DNA of 40,538 nt from assembly GCA_017885655.1 (NCBI GenBank), contig JAFNFQ010000057.1:1-40538 (forward strand), given 5' to 3'. Positions within the stretch are counted from its first letter, which is position 1; the number at the start of each line of letters is the position of its first letter. The position numbers were made by a program, and so were the translations under genes. Shown here one piece after another: positions 13,912 through 21,710 of the stretch. This DNA is from Methanobacteriota archaeon. GTDB taxonomy: Archaea; Thermoplasmatota; Thermoplasmata; RBG-16-68-12; JAFNFQ01. The notes below the pieces were generated by a model, which saw only the letters and a program-made list of their open reading frames with translations, was not told the DNA's origin and made no database searches.

Positions 13912-15173
13912 GCATCCTGATCAGAGACGCGCTGCTCGACGGCAGGGTCGAGTCGGTCTACATCGAGGGGGACCGCATCAGGGAGATCGGCAAGAAGATC
14001 GAGGCGGACACGGTCATCGATGGAAAGAACATGGCGCTGCTCCCCGGCCTCGTCAACGTCCACACGCACGCCGCGATGACCCTGTTCAGGAGCTACGCCG
14101 ACGACATGAAGCTCCAGGACTGGCTGCAGACGAAGATCTGGCCGGCAGAGGCGAAGCTCAGGCCGGAGGACATCTACTGGGGCACGAAGCTCGCATGCCT
14201 GGAGATGATCAAGTCCGGCACGACGTGCTTCAACGACATGTACTTCCACATGGACATGGCGGCGAAGGCGGTACAGGAGATGGGCCTGCGTGCTGTGCTG
14301 TCAGAGGGCTTCATCGACATGAGGGACAGAGAGGCGAGCGAGGAGAGCCTGAAGAAGACGAGGGCGGTGACAGAGAAGATTGCCGCGATGCGCTGCACCA
14401 GGATCGTCCCCGCCTGGGGTCCTCATGCGGTCTACACGGTGTCGCAGGAGTCCCTGAGAGCGCTCAAGCAGCTCTCCGACGAGACGGGCTACCTGCTGCA
14501 CATGCACCTGAGCGAGACGCAGAAGGAGGTCGAGGAATGCAAGGCGGAGACGGGGAAGTCCCCCGCCAAATACCTCGAGGATCTCGGCTTCCTGAGCGAC
14601 CGGTGCGTCATGGCGCACGGCGTCTGGCTCGACTCCACGGAGATTGCCGCGCTGGCGAGGACCGGGGCGAAGGTGGTCCACAACCCCGTCTCGAACATGA
14701 AGCTCGCGGTGGGGAAGGCGATGCCCTATGCAGAGCTGAGGCGCGCGGGGGTGCCCCTATCCCTCGGCACCGATGGCGCGGCATCGAACAACAGCCTGGA
14801 CATGTTCCAGACGCTCAAGTTCGCCTCGCTCCTCCATAAGTTCGCATCAAATGACCAGACCGCCGCGCCTACAAAAGAAATCTGGGAAATGGGGACCATT
14901 GGCGGCGCGAAGGCGCTCGGGCTCGATTGCGGGAGGGTGGAGGAGGGGGCGCTTGCCGACCTGATCCTGGTGGACCTGCGCAGGGCGTTCATGGTGCCGA
15001 ATCACGATCTCTACTCCAACCTGGTCTACGCGGCGTCCGGAGATTGCGTTGACACTCTCATCTGTGATGGCAAGGTTCTCATGATGAATAGACAAGTCGA
15101 GGGAGAGGAGGAGATTCTGGAGAAGGCCTCATCTGCCGCACTCGACGTGACGAGGAGGGCATCCCATGGATAG
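13908..15173 (+). CDS. dadD: 5'-deoxyadenosine/MTA/SAH deaminase (amidohydrolase)
   Basis: A 421-residue amidohydrolase. Metal ligands are H52 and H54 (VHTHAAM), H200 (HMHLSET), H237 (AHGVWL) and D289 (GTDGAASNN), the set expected in the MTA/SAH/5'-deoxyadenosine deaminase group. It converts the adenosine moiety of SAM by-products to inosine and releases ammonia. The TTG start overlaps the phosphorylase stop (TTGA), so translation is coupled. Its product would feed directly into the upstream phosphorylase. The choice between dadD-like and MTA/SAH deaminase specificity is not decidable by eye. Confidence 0.9.
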   Translation: MSILIRDALLDGRVESVYIEGDRIREIGKKIEADTVIDGKNMALLPGLVNVHTHAAMTLFRSYADDMKLQDWLQTKIWPAEAKLRPEDIYWGTKLACLEMIKSGTTCFNDMYFHMDMAAKAVQEMGLRAVLSEGFIDMRDREASEESLKKTRAVTEKIAAMRCTRIVPAWGPHAVYTVSQESLRALKQLSDETGYLLHMHLSETQKEVEECKAETGKSPAKYLEDLGFLSDRCVMAHGVWLDSTEIAALARTGAKVVHNPVSNMKLAVGKAMPYAELRRAGVPLSLGTDGAASNNSLDMFQTLKFASLLHKFASNDQTAAPTKEIWEMGTIGGAKALGLDCGRVEEGALADLILVDLRRAFMVPNHDLYSNLVYAASGDCVDTLICDGKVLMMNRQVEGEEEILEKASSAALDVTRRASHG

Positions 15174-15732
15174 ATTGGCCAGGCTGAGGGCGAGCCTCAA
15201 GGGCTGCCCTGTCGTGAAATTCGGCGAGTACAACTACTTCGTGCACCCGATCACCGACGGCATCCCGCTGGGCGACCCAAAGATGCTCTCGGAGGTCGTG
15301 GACGAGATGCGCAGGGTCGGCGACTTCAGGTGCGACAAGATAATCACGATCGAGTCGATGGGTTTCCCGCTGGCGGCGCTGCTCTCCGTGGAGACAGGGG
15401 TGCCATACGTTTTCATCCGAAAGAGGCAGTACGGCCTGCCGGGCGAGGTGTCGGTCCAGCAGGTCACCGGCTACTCGGAGAAGAAGCTGTACATCAACAA
15501 CATCGGGAAGGGGGACAGGGTGACCTTCGTGGACGACGTGGTCAGCACCGGCGGGAGCCTGAGGGCGGTGGTCAAGGCGCTCCGCGGGATCGGGGCCGAG
15601 ATACACGACATCGTCATCGTCTTCGAGAAGACCAAGAGGAAGCGCGAGCTAGAGAGCGAGCTTGGCGTGCGGATCAAGACGCTGCTAGGGGTCGACGTCG
15701 TGGACGGCAAGGTCGTCGAGATGCCGATCTAG
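15166..15732 (+). CDS. hpt: Archaeal hypoxanthine/purine phosphoribosyltransferase
   Basis: A 188-residue protein of the archaeal Hpt/Apt-like family. The PRPP-binding motif VTFVDDVVSTGGSL is at 119-132. KIITIESMGFPLAALLSVET (58-77) and FIRKRQYGLPGEVSV (83-97) are typical of this group. It joins hypoxanthine (or another purine) to PRPP, yielding IMP. It overlaps the deaminase by 8 nt and completes a salvage route from MTA and 5'-deoxyadenosine to IMP. It is convergent with the antiporter gene, overlapping by 4 nt. Confidence 0.92.
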   Translation: MDRLARLRASLKGCPVVKFGEYNYFVHPITDGIPLGDPKMLSEVVDEMRRVGDFRCDKIITIESMGFPLAALLSVETGVPYVFIRKRQYGLPGEVSVQQVTGYSEKKLYINNIGKGDRVTFVDDVVSTGGSLRAVVKALRGIGAEIHDIVIVFEKTKRKRELESELGVRIKTLLGVDVVDGKVVEMPI

Positions 15733-16985
15733 GTCGACTGTTCCATGCTGGCGAGCCGCGCCTGCAGATCCTCTTTCAAGCAACGCCTGAGACAGCGCCG
15801 GAAGACGGGCGGCGGGAGCACAGTGGTCAGCACGATGACGAGCACCGCGATGCTGTAGAGCGCGGGGGATATCACCGCGAGGCTAATGGCAGTGGCCGCT
15901 ATCACCAGGCCTACCTCTCCCCTCGGGGCCATGCCGACCCCGATGGCGATGCTCTTGCCGCGGGACATCTTGCCCAGCTCGGCGGGTATCCAGCACCCGA
16001 TGACCTTGCTCGCGATCGCCACGGCCGTGAGCGCGAGGCCGAAGATGAGAAGGCTCGGATCGCGAGTCAGCTGGTCCCACAGAGTGACTAGGTTCACCTG
16101 GATGCCGATGGACACGAAGAATATCGGCGTGAAGATGGCGCCGAGGTACTCCGCGCCCTGCTTGAAGTCCTCGGTCACCGCGGACTTGGAGAACGCGGCC
16201 CCCGCCAGGAACGCCCCCACGATCGGATGGAGGCCCGCGTAGTTCGCGATGAACGCGTAGAGGAACGTGAGGCCGAGCCCGAGCGTGAAGCCCGTGTGCT
16301 TGAGGCCGGACCTCTGCCCCTTGCGCTCCGCCCAGTTCACGAGCCCGGTGAAATACCTGATCCCCACGAAGGCGCCAACGCCGATGAACAGCAGCGCGCC
16401 GACGACGAGTAGCACGACGTTCACCGCGCTGAACGTCCCTCTGGATAGGCCTATGGACACCGAGAGGACGATCAGGCCGAGGACGTCGTCGACCACGGCA
16501 GCGCCGATGATCGTCCTCGCCACGTCCGTCTTCAATGCGTTCATCTCCAGCAGCACCGCCGCCGTCACGGCAACGCTCGTCGCGACGAGCATCGCCCCGA
16601 TGAACACCTTCGCCGCGAACGACTCGTTCGGCAGCATGAAGTCAGTGAGGAAGTATCCGCTCAGCCAAGGGAGGATGACGCCGCCCGCCGCGATCGCGAT
16701 GTTCCTCCTCGAGTAGATTGCCGTGATGTCCGAGTCGAGGCCGATGATGAAGAGCAGGACGATCGCGCCCAGGGCGGCGAAGATGCCCGTGAACATCGGA
16801 TCGAAGAAGTACCCCTCTTTTCCGGGGGCGAGGAGCTGGCCGAGCAGGCTCGGTCCGAGGATGATCCCGATGAGGATCTCGCCGACGATCGTGGGCAGCT
16901 GGAAGCGCTTGAAGGCGAAGTGGCTCGCGGTCGCGACTGTCAGCAGGATGGTCAGCTGCAGCCAGGGGACCACGACATCGGCCAT
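15729..16985 (-). CDS. CPA2-family cation/proton antiporter
   Basis: A 418-residue membrane protein with about 12-13 hydrophobic segments. Marks are FQLPTIVGEILIGIILGPSL near the N-terminus, FIIGLDSD and the acidic pair D166-D167 in GAAVVDDVLGLIVLSV. HPIVGAFLAGAAFS and GMAPRGEVGLVIA near the C-terminus follow. The twin Asp suggests electrogenic Na+/H+ exchange rather than K+ efflux, as in NapA/KefB-like relatives. No regulatory TrkA domain is attached. It stands alone and is convergent with hpt. Confidence 0.92.
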   Translation of the reverse strand: MADVVVPWLQLTILLTVATASHFAFKRFQLPTIVGEILIGIILGPSLLGQLLAPGKEGYFFDPMFTGIFAALGAIVLLFIIGLDSDITAIYSRRNIAIAAGGVILPWLSGYFLTDFMLPNESFAAKVFIGAMLVATSVAVTAAVLLEMNALKTDVARTIIGAAVVDDVLGLIVLSVSIGLSRGTFSAVNVVLLVVGALLFIGVGAFVGIRYFTGLVNWAERKGQRSGLKHTGFTLGLGLTFLYAFIANYAGLHPIVGAFLAGAAFSKSAVTEDFKQGAEYLGAIFTPIFFVSIGIQVNLVTLWDQLTRDPSLLIFGLALTAVAIASKVIGCWIPAELGKMSRGKSIAIGVGMAPRGEVGLVIAATAISLAVISPALYSIAVLVIVLTTVLPPPVFRRCLRRCLKEDLQARLASMEQST

Positions 16986-17091
16986 CGCGGAGGGAAGGAC
17001 AGCCTCAATGATAAAATCATCGAACCGGTCGAGCTTCTCATGGATGATAATCGCTCCGAAAAGTGCTTGCGGGCAAGAGCGCCTCGCTCAC

Positions 17092-17412
17092 ATGTTGTCT
17101 TCGTCAACCTCAGCGCTCACTTCGCAGGGACGGCCTCTGGCAGCGCGAGATGCAGGGAAGCGCACGAGCAACACCAATGGCCTGAGCCGCGCGGGACGCA
17201 GGGCAGGGGGTCATCTGCTGCTGCACAACACGACATCGAGCCTGCTCCTGATGGTCGGCGTGATCCTCTACGCCCTTTCCCTCATGTGGCCCCTCGGTTC
17301 CCTGTCGCCGGCGTGGCTGGCATATCCGCTGGCGCTCACAGGGATCGGGCTGATTCTTGCGTCGCTGAAGAACGTGTGGACCAGCGCCAGGATGTTTCCG
17401 AGGCGGGCCTAG
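17092..17412 (+). CDS. Small membrane protein with two helices
   Basis: A 106-residue frame. The first half is polar and basic (Ser/Arg/Gly-rich). The second half holds two hydrophobic segments, LLMVGVILYALSLMWPLG and YPLALTGIGLILASL, separated by a short Pro-containing loop, and it ends in a basic tail. Open frame extends upstream to 16723 but overlaps the antiporter antisense, so I chose the ATG at 17092; the true start may be later. Family unknown. It is convergent with the next small gene, overlapping by 4 nt. Confidence 0.5.
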   Translation: MLSSSTSALTSQGRPLAARDAGKRTSNTNGLSRAGRRAGGHLLLHNTTSSLLLMVGVILYALSLMWPLGSLSPAWLAYPLALTGIGLILASLKNVWTSARMFPRRA

Positions 17413-17546
17413 ATCTTCCCTTTCCTCGTGAGGTGCTCTTTTGAGACGATTATGTTGAGGTCGAGGATCTCGTCCTTCTCCCCCTGCTTTGGCTCGTAGC
17501 GGACGCTTCTCCCCTCAGACAGAATCTTGTGGAACCGGATTTTCAT
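17409..17546 (-). CDS. Small hypothetical protein, 45 aa
   Basis: A short frame, MKIRFHKILSEGRSVRYEPK, then QGEKDEILDLNIIVSKEHLT, ending in a basic tail. A TATA-like TTTATTA (minus) at about 17577-17583 lies some 33 bp upstream, giving a near-leaderless transcript. It is polar and beta-like with no motif. The promoter spacing and tight fit against the neighbouring gene support it. Confidence 0.5.
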   Translation of the reverse strand: MKIRFHKILSEGRSVRYEPKQGEKDEILDLNIIVSKEHLTRKGKI

Positions 17547-17656
17547 CGTGGACCCGGAGTAGACTGGTCCCCGAATCTAATAAAGAATGGGCGGCGGTTA
17601 TCCTCCATGATAATCGGCCGAATGAACCTTGTTGCGCGGATTCCGCTTCAGGCGGC

Positions 17657-18019
17657 CTACTGCCTGAGGAGCTCCAGGCCGTTCCAGTCCCCGCCGAAGT
17701 CCTTGACGATGCCCGTGGCGAGCTGGAACCTCGCGCGAAGGTGCCCGTTCTCGAAGAACACGTAGGCGTTCTTGAGGCGGGAGGTGTAGAGGTTCTTCCT
17801 CTTCCCCTTCTGCGTCAGGATCCTGTCGACGCACTCGATCAGCCCTACCTGCTCCAGGACCCTGATCTTGCGGTAGCACGCCGCTATCGGGATCCCGTAG
17901 CGCTGGCTGATCTCCTGCGCTGATATCCTGCGCTTGTACGTCGCCAAAAGGATCTTGGCGCTGTACTCGTCTGTCAACAACTGCGACGCTTCCAATGGGG
18001 TTAGTTTTGCGTCCTCCAA
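17657..18019 (-). CDS. Winged-helix transcriptional regulator (paralogue A)
   Basis: A 120-residue DNA-binding protein. Residues of about 10-65 form an ArsR-like winged helix: LLTDEYSAKILLATYKRRIS, AQEISQRYGIPIAACYRKIR and VLEQVGLIECVDR. A wing with LTQKGKRKNLYTSRLKNA and a C-terminal strand pair (HLRARFQLATGIVKDFGGDW) follow. It is a clear paralogue of the next gene (GIPIAACYRK-x-x-x-LE in both). The start is TTG at 18019. A TATA at 18071-18080 with an adjoining palindrome suggests autoregulation or control by its neighbour. Confidence 0.8.
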   Translation of the reverse strand: MEDAKLTPLEASQLLTDEYSAKILLATYKRRISAQEISQRYGIPIAACYRKIRVLEQVGLIECVDRILTQKGKRKNLYTSRLKNAYVFFENGHLRARFQLATGIVKDFGGDWNGLELLRQ

Positions 18020-18070
18020 GGTGATTCCCCGCTCATCCTCGACTACTGAGGATAAAATGGCCTCAGCGGC

Positions 18071-18130
18071 TATATAAATTATCTCCCGTGATTATCACGG
18101 CGCAAAAACAGTATTGGACTTGATTATCAC
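18071..18130 (-). promoter_or_regulatory. Promoter with paired GATTATCAC operator motifs
   Basis: AATTTATATA (minus, 18071-18080) is the TATA box for the regulator that starts at 18019. Directly upstream lies a palindrome, CCGTGAT-T-ATCACGG, at 18086-18100. The half motif GATTATCAC recurs at 18122-18130, 32 bp away (three helical turns), overlapping the stop codon of the upstream paralogue. This is a probable operator. Confidence 0.65.
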
Positions 18131-18540
18131 ACCGTGACAACGGGGTTGAGCTCGATCCACTTCCCGTTTATGTCCCGGTCGTAGTTGAACTCCAGGCGGA
18201 CCTTGAAGACGCCTTTCTCGTAGATCAGCGTGGCGGTCTTGAGCTGCGACCTGTACAGCTTCATCGTCTTGCCCTTCGGCGTCGTGACTATCTCGGCGCA
18301 ATGCAGCAGGCCCAACTCCTCTAGCTCGTGCACCTTGCGGTAGCAGGCGGCGATGGGGATGTCGTCCTTGTTGCTGACATCCTGGACCGACCTCGGGCGG
18401 TCGTGCGTCGCGACGAGGATTCGCTCTGCGTACTCGTCGGTGAGGAGACGCGAAATGTGTTTCTCCCTCATCTGGTTCGGATTCGCCTGGCTATTAAAGG
18501 TCTTTTGGATACGGTTATCGGGGCTGATAGAACTCGCCAT
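18127..18540 (-). CDS. Winged-helix transcriptional regulator (paralogue B)
   Basis: A 137-residue protein. The N-terminal 25 residues are polar. A winged helix follows (RLLTDEYAERILVATHDRPR, SVQDVSNKDDIPIAACYRKV and HELEELGLLHC), then TTPKGKTMKLYRSQLKTATL and a C-terminal strand region matching paralogue A. I start at ATG 18540, which has GGAG nine bases upstream; ATG 18555 is possible. It lies 47 nt after the KaiC-like gene and may be cotranscribed with it. The two regulators probably arose by tandem duplication and may share operators. Confidence 0.8.
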   Translation of the reverse strand: MASSISPDNRIQKTFNSQANPNQMREKHISRLLTDEYAERILVATHDRPRSVQDVSNKDDIPIAACYRKVHELEELGLLHCAEIVTTPKGKTMKLYRSQLKTATLIYEKGVFKVRLEFNYDRDINGKWIELNPVVTV

Positions 18541-18587
18541 GCCGATTTTCTCCATAGGATATCGGTGCGGCGGGGCAGTCATGGAGG

Positions 18588-20270
18588 CTACACGAGCGGC
18601 GTGAGCACGACCTGCGGGAATCCACCGGAGTAATCGAACGCCAGGTGGTAGATCTCCGTGTAGGGCTTCTCGCAGTAGAGCAGGACGGTGCCCGCCACGA
18701 TCTGCAGCTTGATGTGCACGCTCGCGAGGTCCGCGAGCTTCTGGTTCGAGGCGGTCGTGGCGGTGCTTGTCCCGATGAAGATGTCCTTGCTCCTGCGCAC
18801 TGCGGCTATGTGTCCGGACATTCCCTCCAGGACGCTCGGGCCGTAGACCGACTCGAGGGTGTCGAAGGCCATGAGAGAGAGGAACGGGTGCTTCGCGCTC
18901 GGGAGGTGGTACTCGACGTTGTTCCACTTCAGGTCGGTGTCTATGTTCGACCCTTCGACGTGTATCGCGCTCTTCGACTCCTCGAGCGTGCCCATCGGCG
19001 TCGACTCGAACACGCGGACTCGCTTGTCGAAGAGGCCCTCGGCGAGGTACCTGCCCGCCATCTGCTTGACGCTTTCCGCGCCGGCCTTCCCCGGCGGAAC
19101 GTGCGCGACTCCGCGGCCCATGGTCGCGAAGTTGCAGATCAGGCCTGTCCTCAGCTCGTCGACGAACTCTGTCGGGACGTTCGCCCCGATCTCAAGGGCG
19201 CCCAGTCCACCTTCCCTGAGCCCGCCGATCAGCGCGTCGATCGCGACGTGCCCCGTCGACACGCATTCCTTCGAGGGGTCAGGGACCGCGGACCAATTCG
19301 ACGTCTCCGCGGGGCGGCTGTGGCGAGACGACTCGAATGCCCTCAGCCTCCCGCCATCCAGGGTGTAGAGGTACTTGTGCTGCCTGACCTCGCTCCCGCG
19401 CAGCTTCTCGATCGACATCGTCCTGAGCCTGCGCCCCCCGTACTCGTCGCTCCTGAACATTATCACGCCGTCTCCGAGGTAGTCCAGCTTCGTCTCCCCG
19501 CTGTTCTCCAGGACGTAGAGGACGTTCGCCATCGAGCTCTCGACGAGGTCCTTCTGGAGAACGTTGATCAGTTTGGAAGATGAAAGGCCGTACCTCTCGC
19601 TCAGGGCGTCTATGCTGTCGATCACGACGAGGGTCCTCTCGGGGAGGTTCTTCTCGACGGCGTCGTAGGCCATGTCGATCTCCGGCAGGTCCGAGCCGAG
19701 GTCGAATATCAGGCTGTCCTCCTTCACCTCGCCCTCGCCCACCCCCTTGTACTCCTCGTCCTCGGCCTCCTCGCCCATCTCGATTCGGCCCTCGAGCTTC
19801 TGAAGCTCCGTCCTGTCGACCTTCTTCCCGCCGACGTTGACAGCCTTGGACTGCGCCTTCTCCCCGAGGATCCTCATCTCCAGGGAGATCTGCGTCCCCT
19901 CCTCGGCCAGGACTGGCTCCTGCCCGAGCATCCTCGAGTAGTGACGGCCGGCGACCATGTTCTCGCCCGCCCTGACGCGGTCCTTGAGCCACGGGAACTG
20001 GTTGTACAGCGTCGTGTCGGAGACCCTCGTGCTCATGTAATAGCTCGAGTTGATGCCGCCGAGCTCCTCCGTGAGCTGCAGGGCGAAGGTCGTCTTCCCC
20101 GTGCCCGCGGAGCCCTTGACGATGACTGAGTGCCCGCCGGGCGTCTGGAAGAACTTTAGCACTTCTGCTGGAATGCCCTTTTTCGCCAACAAAGAAATCC
20201 CTGCTTCCTCACTCGGAGCGGCGGATGAATATCTTTGCCCATAGTTATCGTTTCCGATAGCAGGCCTCAT
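18588..20270 (-). CDS. KaiC/GvpD-like ATPase with a degenerate second domain
   Basis: A 560-residue RecA-superfamily protein. Walker A GSAGTGKT lies at 53-60 and Walker B TLVVIDSID at 213-221. Between them is an acidic, low-complexity insert (about 160-185, EMGEEAEDEEYKG). A second KaiC-like half (about 335-560, HVAIDALIGGLREGGLGALE) keeps the fold pattern but has lost the P-loop (GANVPTEF). This two-part form resembles GvpD-type and other archaeal KaiC-like regulators, which signal by ATP-dependent oligomerisation; the partner here is unknown. It overlaps the phosphoribosyltransferase gene by 4 nt (ATGA) and precedes two HTH genes, which suggests a regulatory operon. Confidence 0.85.
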   Translation of the reverse strand: MRPAIGNDNYGQRYSSAAPSEEAGISLLAKKGIPAEVLKFFQTPGGHSVIVKGSAGTGKTTFALQLTEELGGINSSYYMSTRVSDTTLYNQFPWLKDRVRAGENMVAGRHYSRMLGQEPVLAEEGTQISLEMRILGEKAQSKAVNVGGKKVDRTELQKLEGRIEMGEEAEDEEYKGVGEGEVKEDSLIFDLGSDLPEIDMAYDAVEKNLPERTLVVIDSIDALSERYGLSSSKLINVLQKDLVESSMANVLYVLENSGETKLDYLGDGVIMFRSDEYGGRRLRTMSIEKLRGSEVRQHKYLYTLDGGRLRAFESSRHSRPAETSNWSAVPDPSKECVSTGHVAIDALIGGLREGGLGALEIGANVPTEFVDELRTGLICNFATMGRGVAHVPPGKAGAESVKQMAGRYLAEGLFDKRVRVFESTPMGTLEESKSAIHVEGSNIDTDLKWNNVEYHLPSAKHPFLSLMAFDTLESVYGPSVLEGMSGHIAAVRRSKDIFIGTSTATTASNQKLADLASVHIKLQIVAGTVLLYCEKPYTEIYHLAFDYSGGFPQVVLTPLV

Positions 20271-20914
20271 CCCCGCAGAAGGCTCGCCGCCCGCCTCAGA
20301 TAATCGAGCACCTGTTCGTCGGAGAGGTCGGCGAAATCCTCGTAGTAGGAGGCGACGGCGAAGATCGGCTCATCGCTCCTTATCAGGCAGTAGATCTCGT
20401 CGACCTGCGGGGTCACGAGGTCGACCGACCTCGTCGGCGAGCACGGCACAGCCACGACGACCTTCCTCGGGCCGCCCTTCCTGACTGACTTGATCGCCGC
20501 GAGCATGGTGTACCCCGACGCGAGGCCGTCGTCGACGAGCACAACGGTCCTCCCGCTCAGGTCGACGCGCGGACCGGCCTGGCGGTAGACGGCCTCGCGC
20601 CTCTCGACCTCCCGCCGCACCTCCTTGACGATCGCGTCTATCGTCTTGGGGGGCAGGTTGAGCTGCGCCACGAGCCTGTCGTTCAGGACGATGCTCCCGT
20701 CAGCGGTGACGGCGCCGAAACCAGCCTCGGGCTCCTCTGGTATCGGCAGCTTCCTCGGGATCACGACGTCAAGGGGGACCTGCAGGCTCCTGGCAATGGA
20801 GAAGCCGACGGGGACGCCTCCCCTCGGCACGGCGACGACCGCAGCGTGTCCGCCCTGGTACCTCATGAGGACCCGAGAGAGCAGCTCGCCCGCGTGCTCC
20901 CTATCCCTGAACAC
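20267..20914 (-). CDS. Phosphoribosyltransferase-domain protein
   Basis: A 215-residue protein of the COG1926-like phosphoribosyltransferase group. It opens with FRDREHAGELLSRVL and AVVAVPRGGVPVGFSIA. The PRPP-type loop is TVVLVDDGLASGYTM. C-terminal PCSPTRSVDLVTPQVDEIYC and YYEDFADLSDEQVLDYL are family-typical. Its substrate is unknown and members may be hydrolases or regulators. I chose the GTG at 20914 because it matches the family start; the open frame to 21004 is antisense-like low complexity. It overlaps DUF72 by 14 nt and the KaiC-like gene by 4 nt. Confidence 0.85.
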   Translation of the reverse strand: MFRDREHAGELLSRVLMRYQGGHAAVVAVPRGGVPVGFSIARSLQVPLDVVIPRKLPIPEEPEAGFGAVTADGSIVLNDRLVAQLNLPPKTIDAIVKEVRREVERREAVYRQAGPRVDLSGRTVVLVDDGLASGYTMLAAIKSVRKGGPRKVVVAVPCSPTRSVDLVTPQVDEIYCLIRSDEPIFAVASYYEDFADLSDEQVLDYLRRAASLLRG

Positions 20915-21623
20915 CGGCGAGCCCCCTGAACCTGACGGCGTCCTCGAACATGGATATGTTGTTGAAGAAGACGTAGGCCTCGTCGAAGCCGGCGCACGTA
21001 TCACGGAGCCGTGCGAGCTCCTGGTCGCTGTAGGTGTAGTAGTAGTTGCGGCCGCCGGGGGGCTTGCCGTGGAGGTGAAAGTAGGCGACCTTTGTTGTCA
21101 CCGGTTCCCCGGCGAACGGATCGACGCAGTGAACGAGCTTGTGGCGGGAGCATATCTCCTCGATATACTCCCGAGGCCAACCATCGCGCGGCTCCCAGGC
21201 GCGTATCATCTTCGTCTCGGCCCTCTGCAGGAATTTACCGACGTTCTCGATGTTCTCCGCCGTCGGCTCGAACGATGCGGGAGTCTGGAAGAGGACCGCC
21301 CTCGCGTCGAGGATCCTGCACGTCTCCTCGGTCTTCCTCCATGCCGCCACGACCTCTCTCGTCGGCTTGAACGAGCCGTACATGGCGGCCAGTTTCGAGT
21401 CCGGCGCGATGTCGCTCTTGCGGTAGGTGGGCGACGACGGGTCGTGGGTGATCAGCTGCGACGCCTTGACTGAGAAGAGGAAGCCCTTGGGCGAGTCCCG
21501 CCGCCATCTCTTCGCGATGGCGGGGTCGACGTGCTTGTAGAAGCTGTCTTGGACCTCGACCGCCTGCAGCTTGCCGAAGAATTCAGTCTTCGACTTCGGG
21601 AAGCCGCAAGTTCCTACAAACAT
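20901..21623 (-). CDS. DUF72 family protein
   Basis: A 240-residue TIM-barrel-like protein of the DUF72 (YecE) family. Marks are FVGTCGFPKSKTEFFGKLQA, VEVQDSFYKHVD, FLFSVKASQLITHD, FQTPASFEPTAENIENV, AWEPRDGWPREYI and AYVFFNNISMFEDA. The function is not established; relatives have been linked to nucleic-acid or metal-dependent enzymes only by fold. A GTG at 21626 is an alternative start. It is the first gene of the operon with the phosphoribosyltransferase and the KaiC-like ATPase, divergent from polX. Confidence 0.85.
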   Translation of the reverse strand: MFVGTCGFPKSKTEFFGKLQAVEVQDSFYKHVDPAIAKRWRRDSPKGFLFSVKASQLITHDPSSPTYRKSDIAPDSKLAAMYGSFKPTREVVAAWRKTEETCRILDARAVLFQTPASFEPTAENIENVGKFLQRAETKMIRAWEPRDGWPREYIEEICSRHKLVHCVDPFAGEPVTTKVAYFHLHGKPPGGRNYYYTYSDQELARLRDTCAGFDEAYVFFNNISMFEDAVRFRGLAGVQG

Positions 21624-21710
21624 CACGGGTGCGCGATTCCCTCACCCCGCCTATAAGTTTTGGGTCGCGGCGGGAAAGCCTAATAGCTTCAGGACTGCTT
21701 CTTTCCGCCG

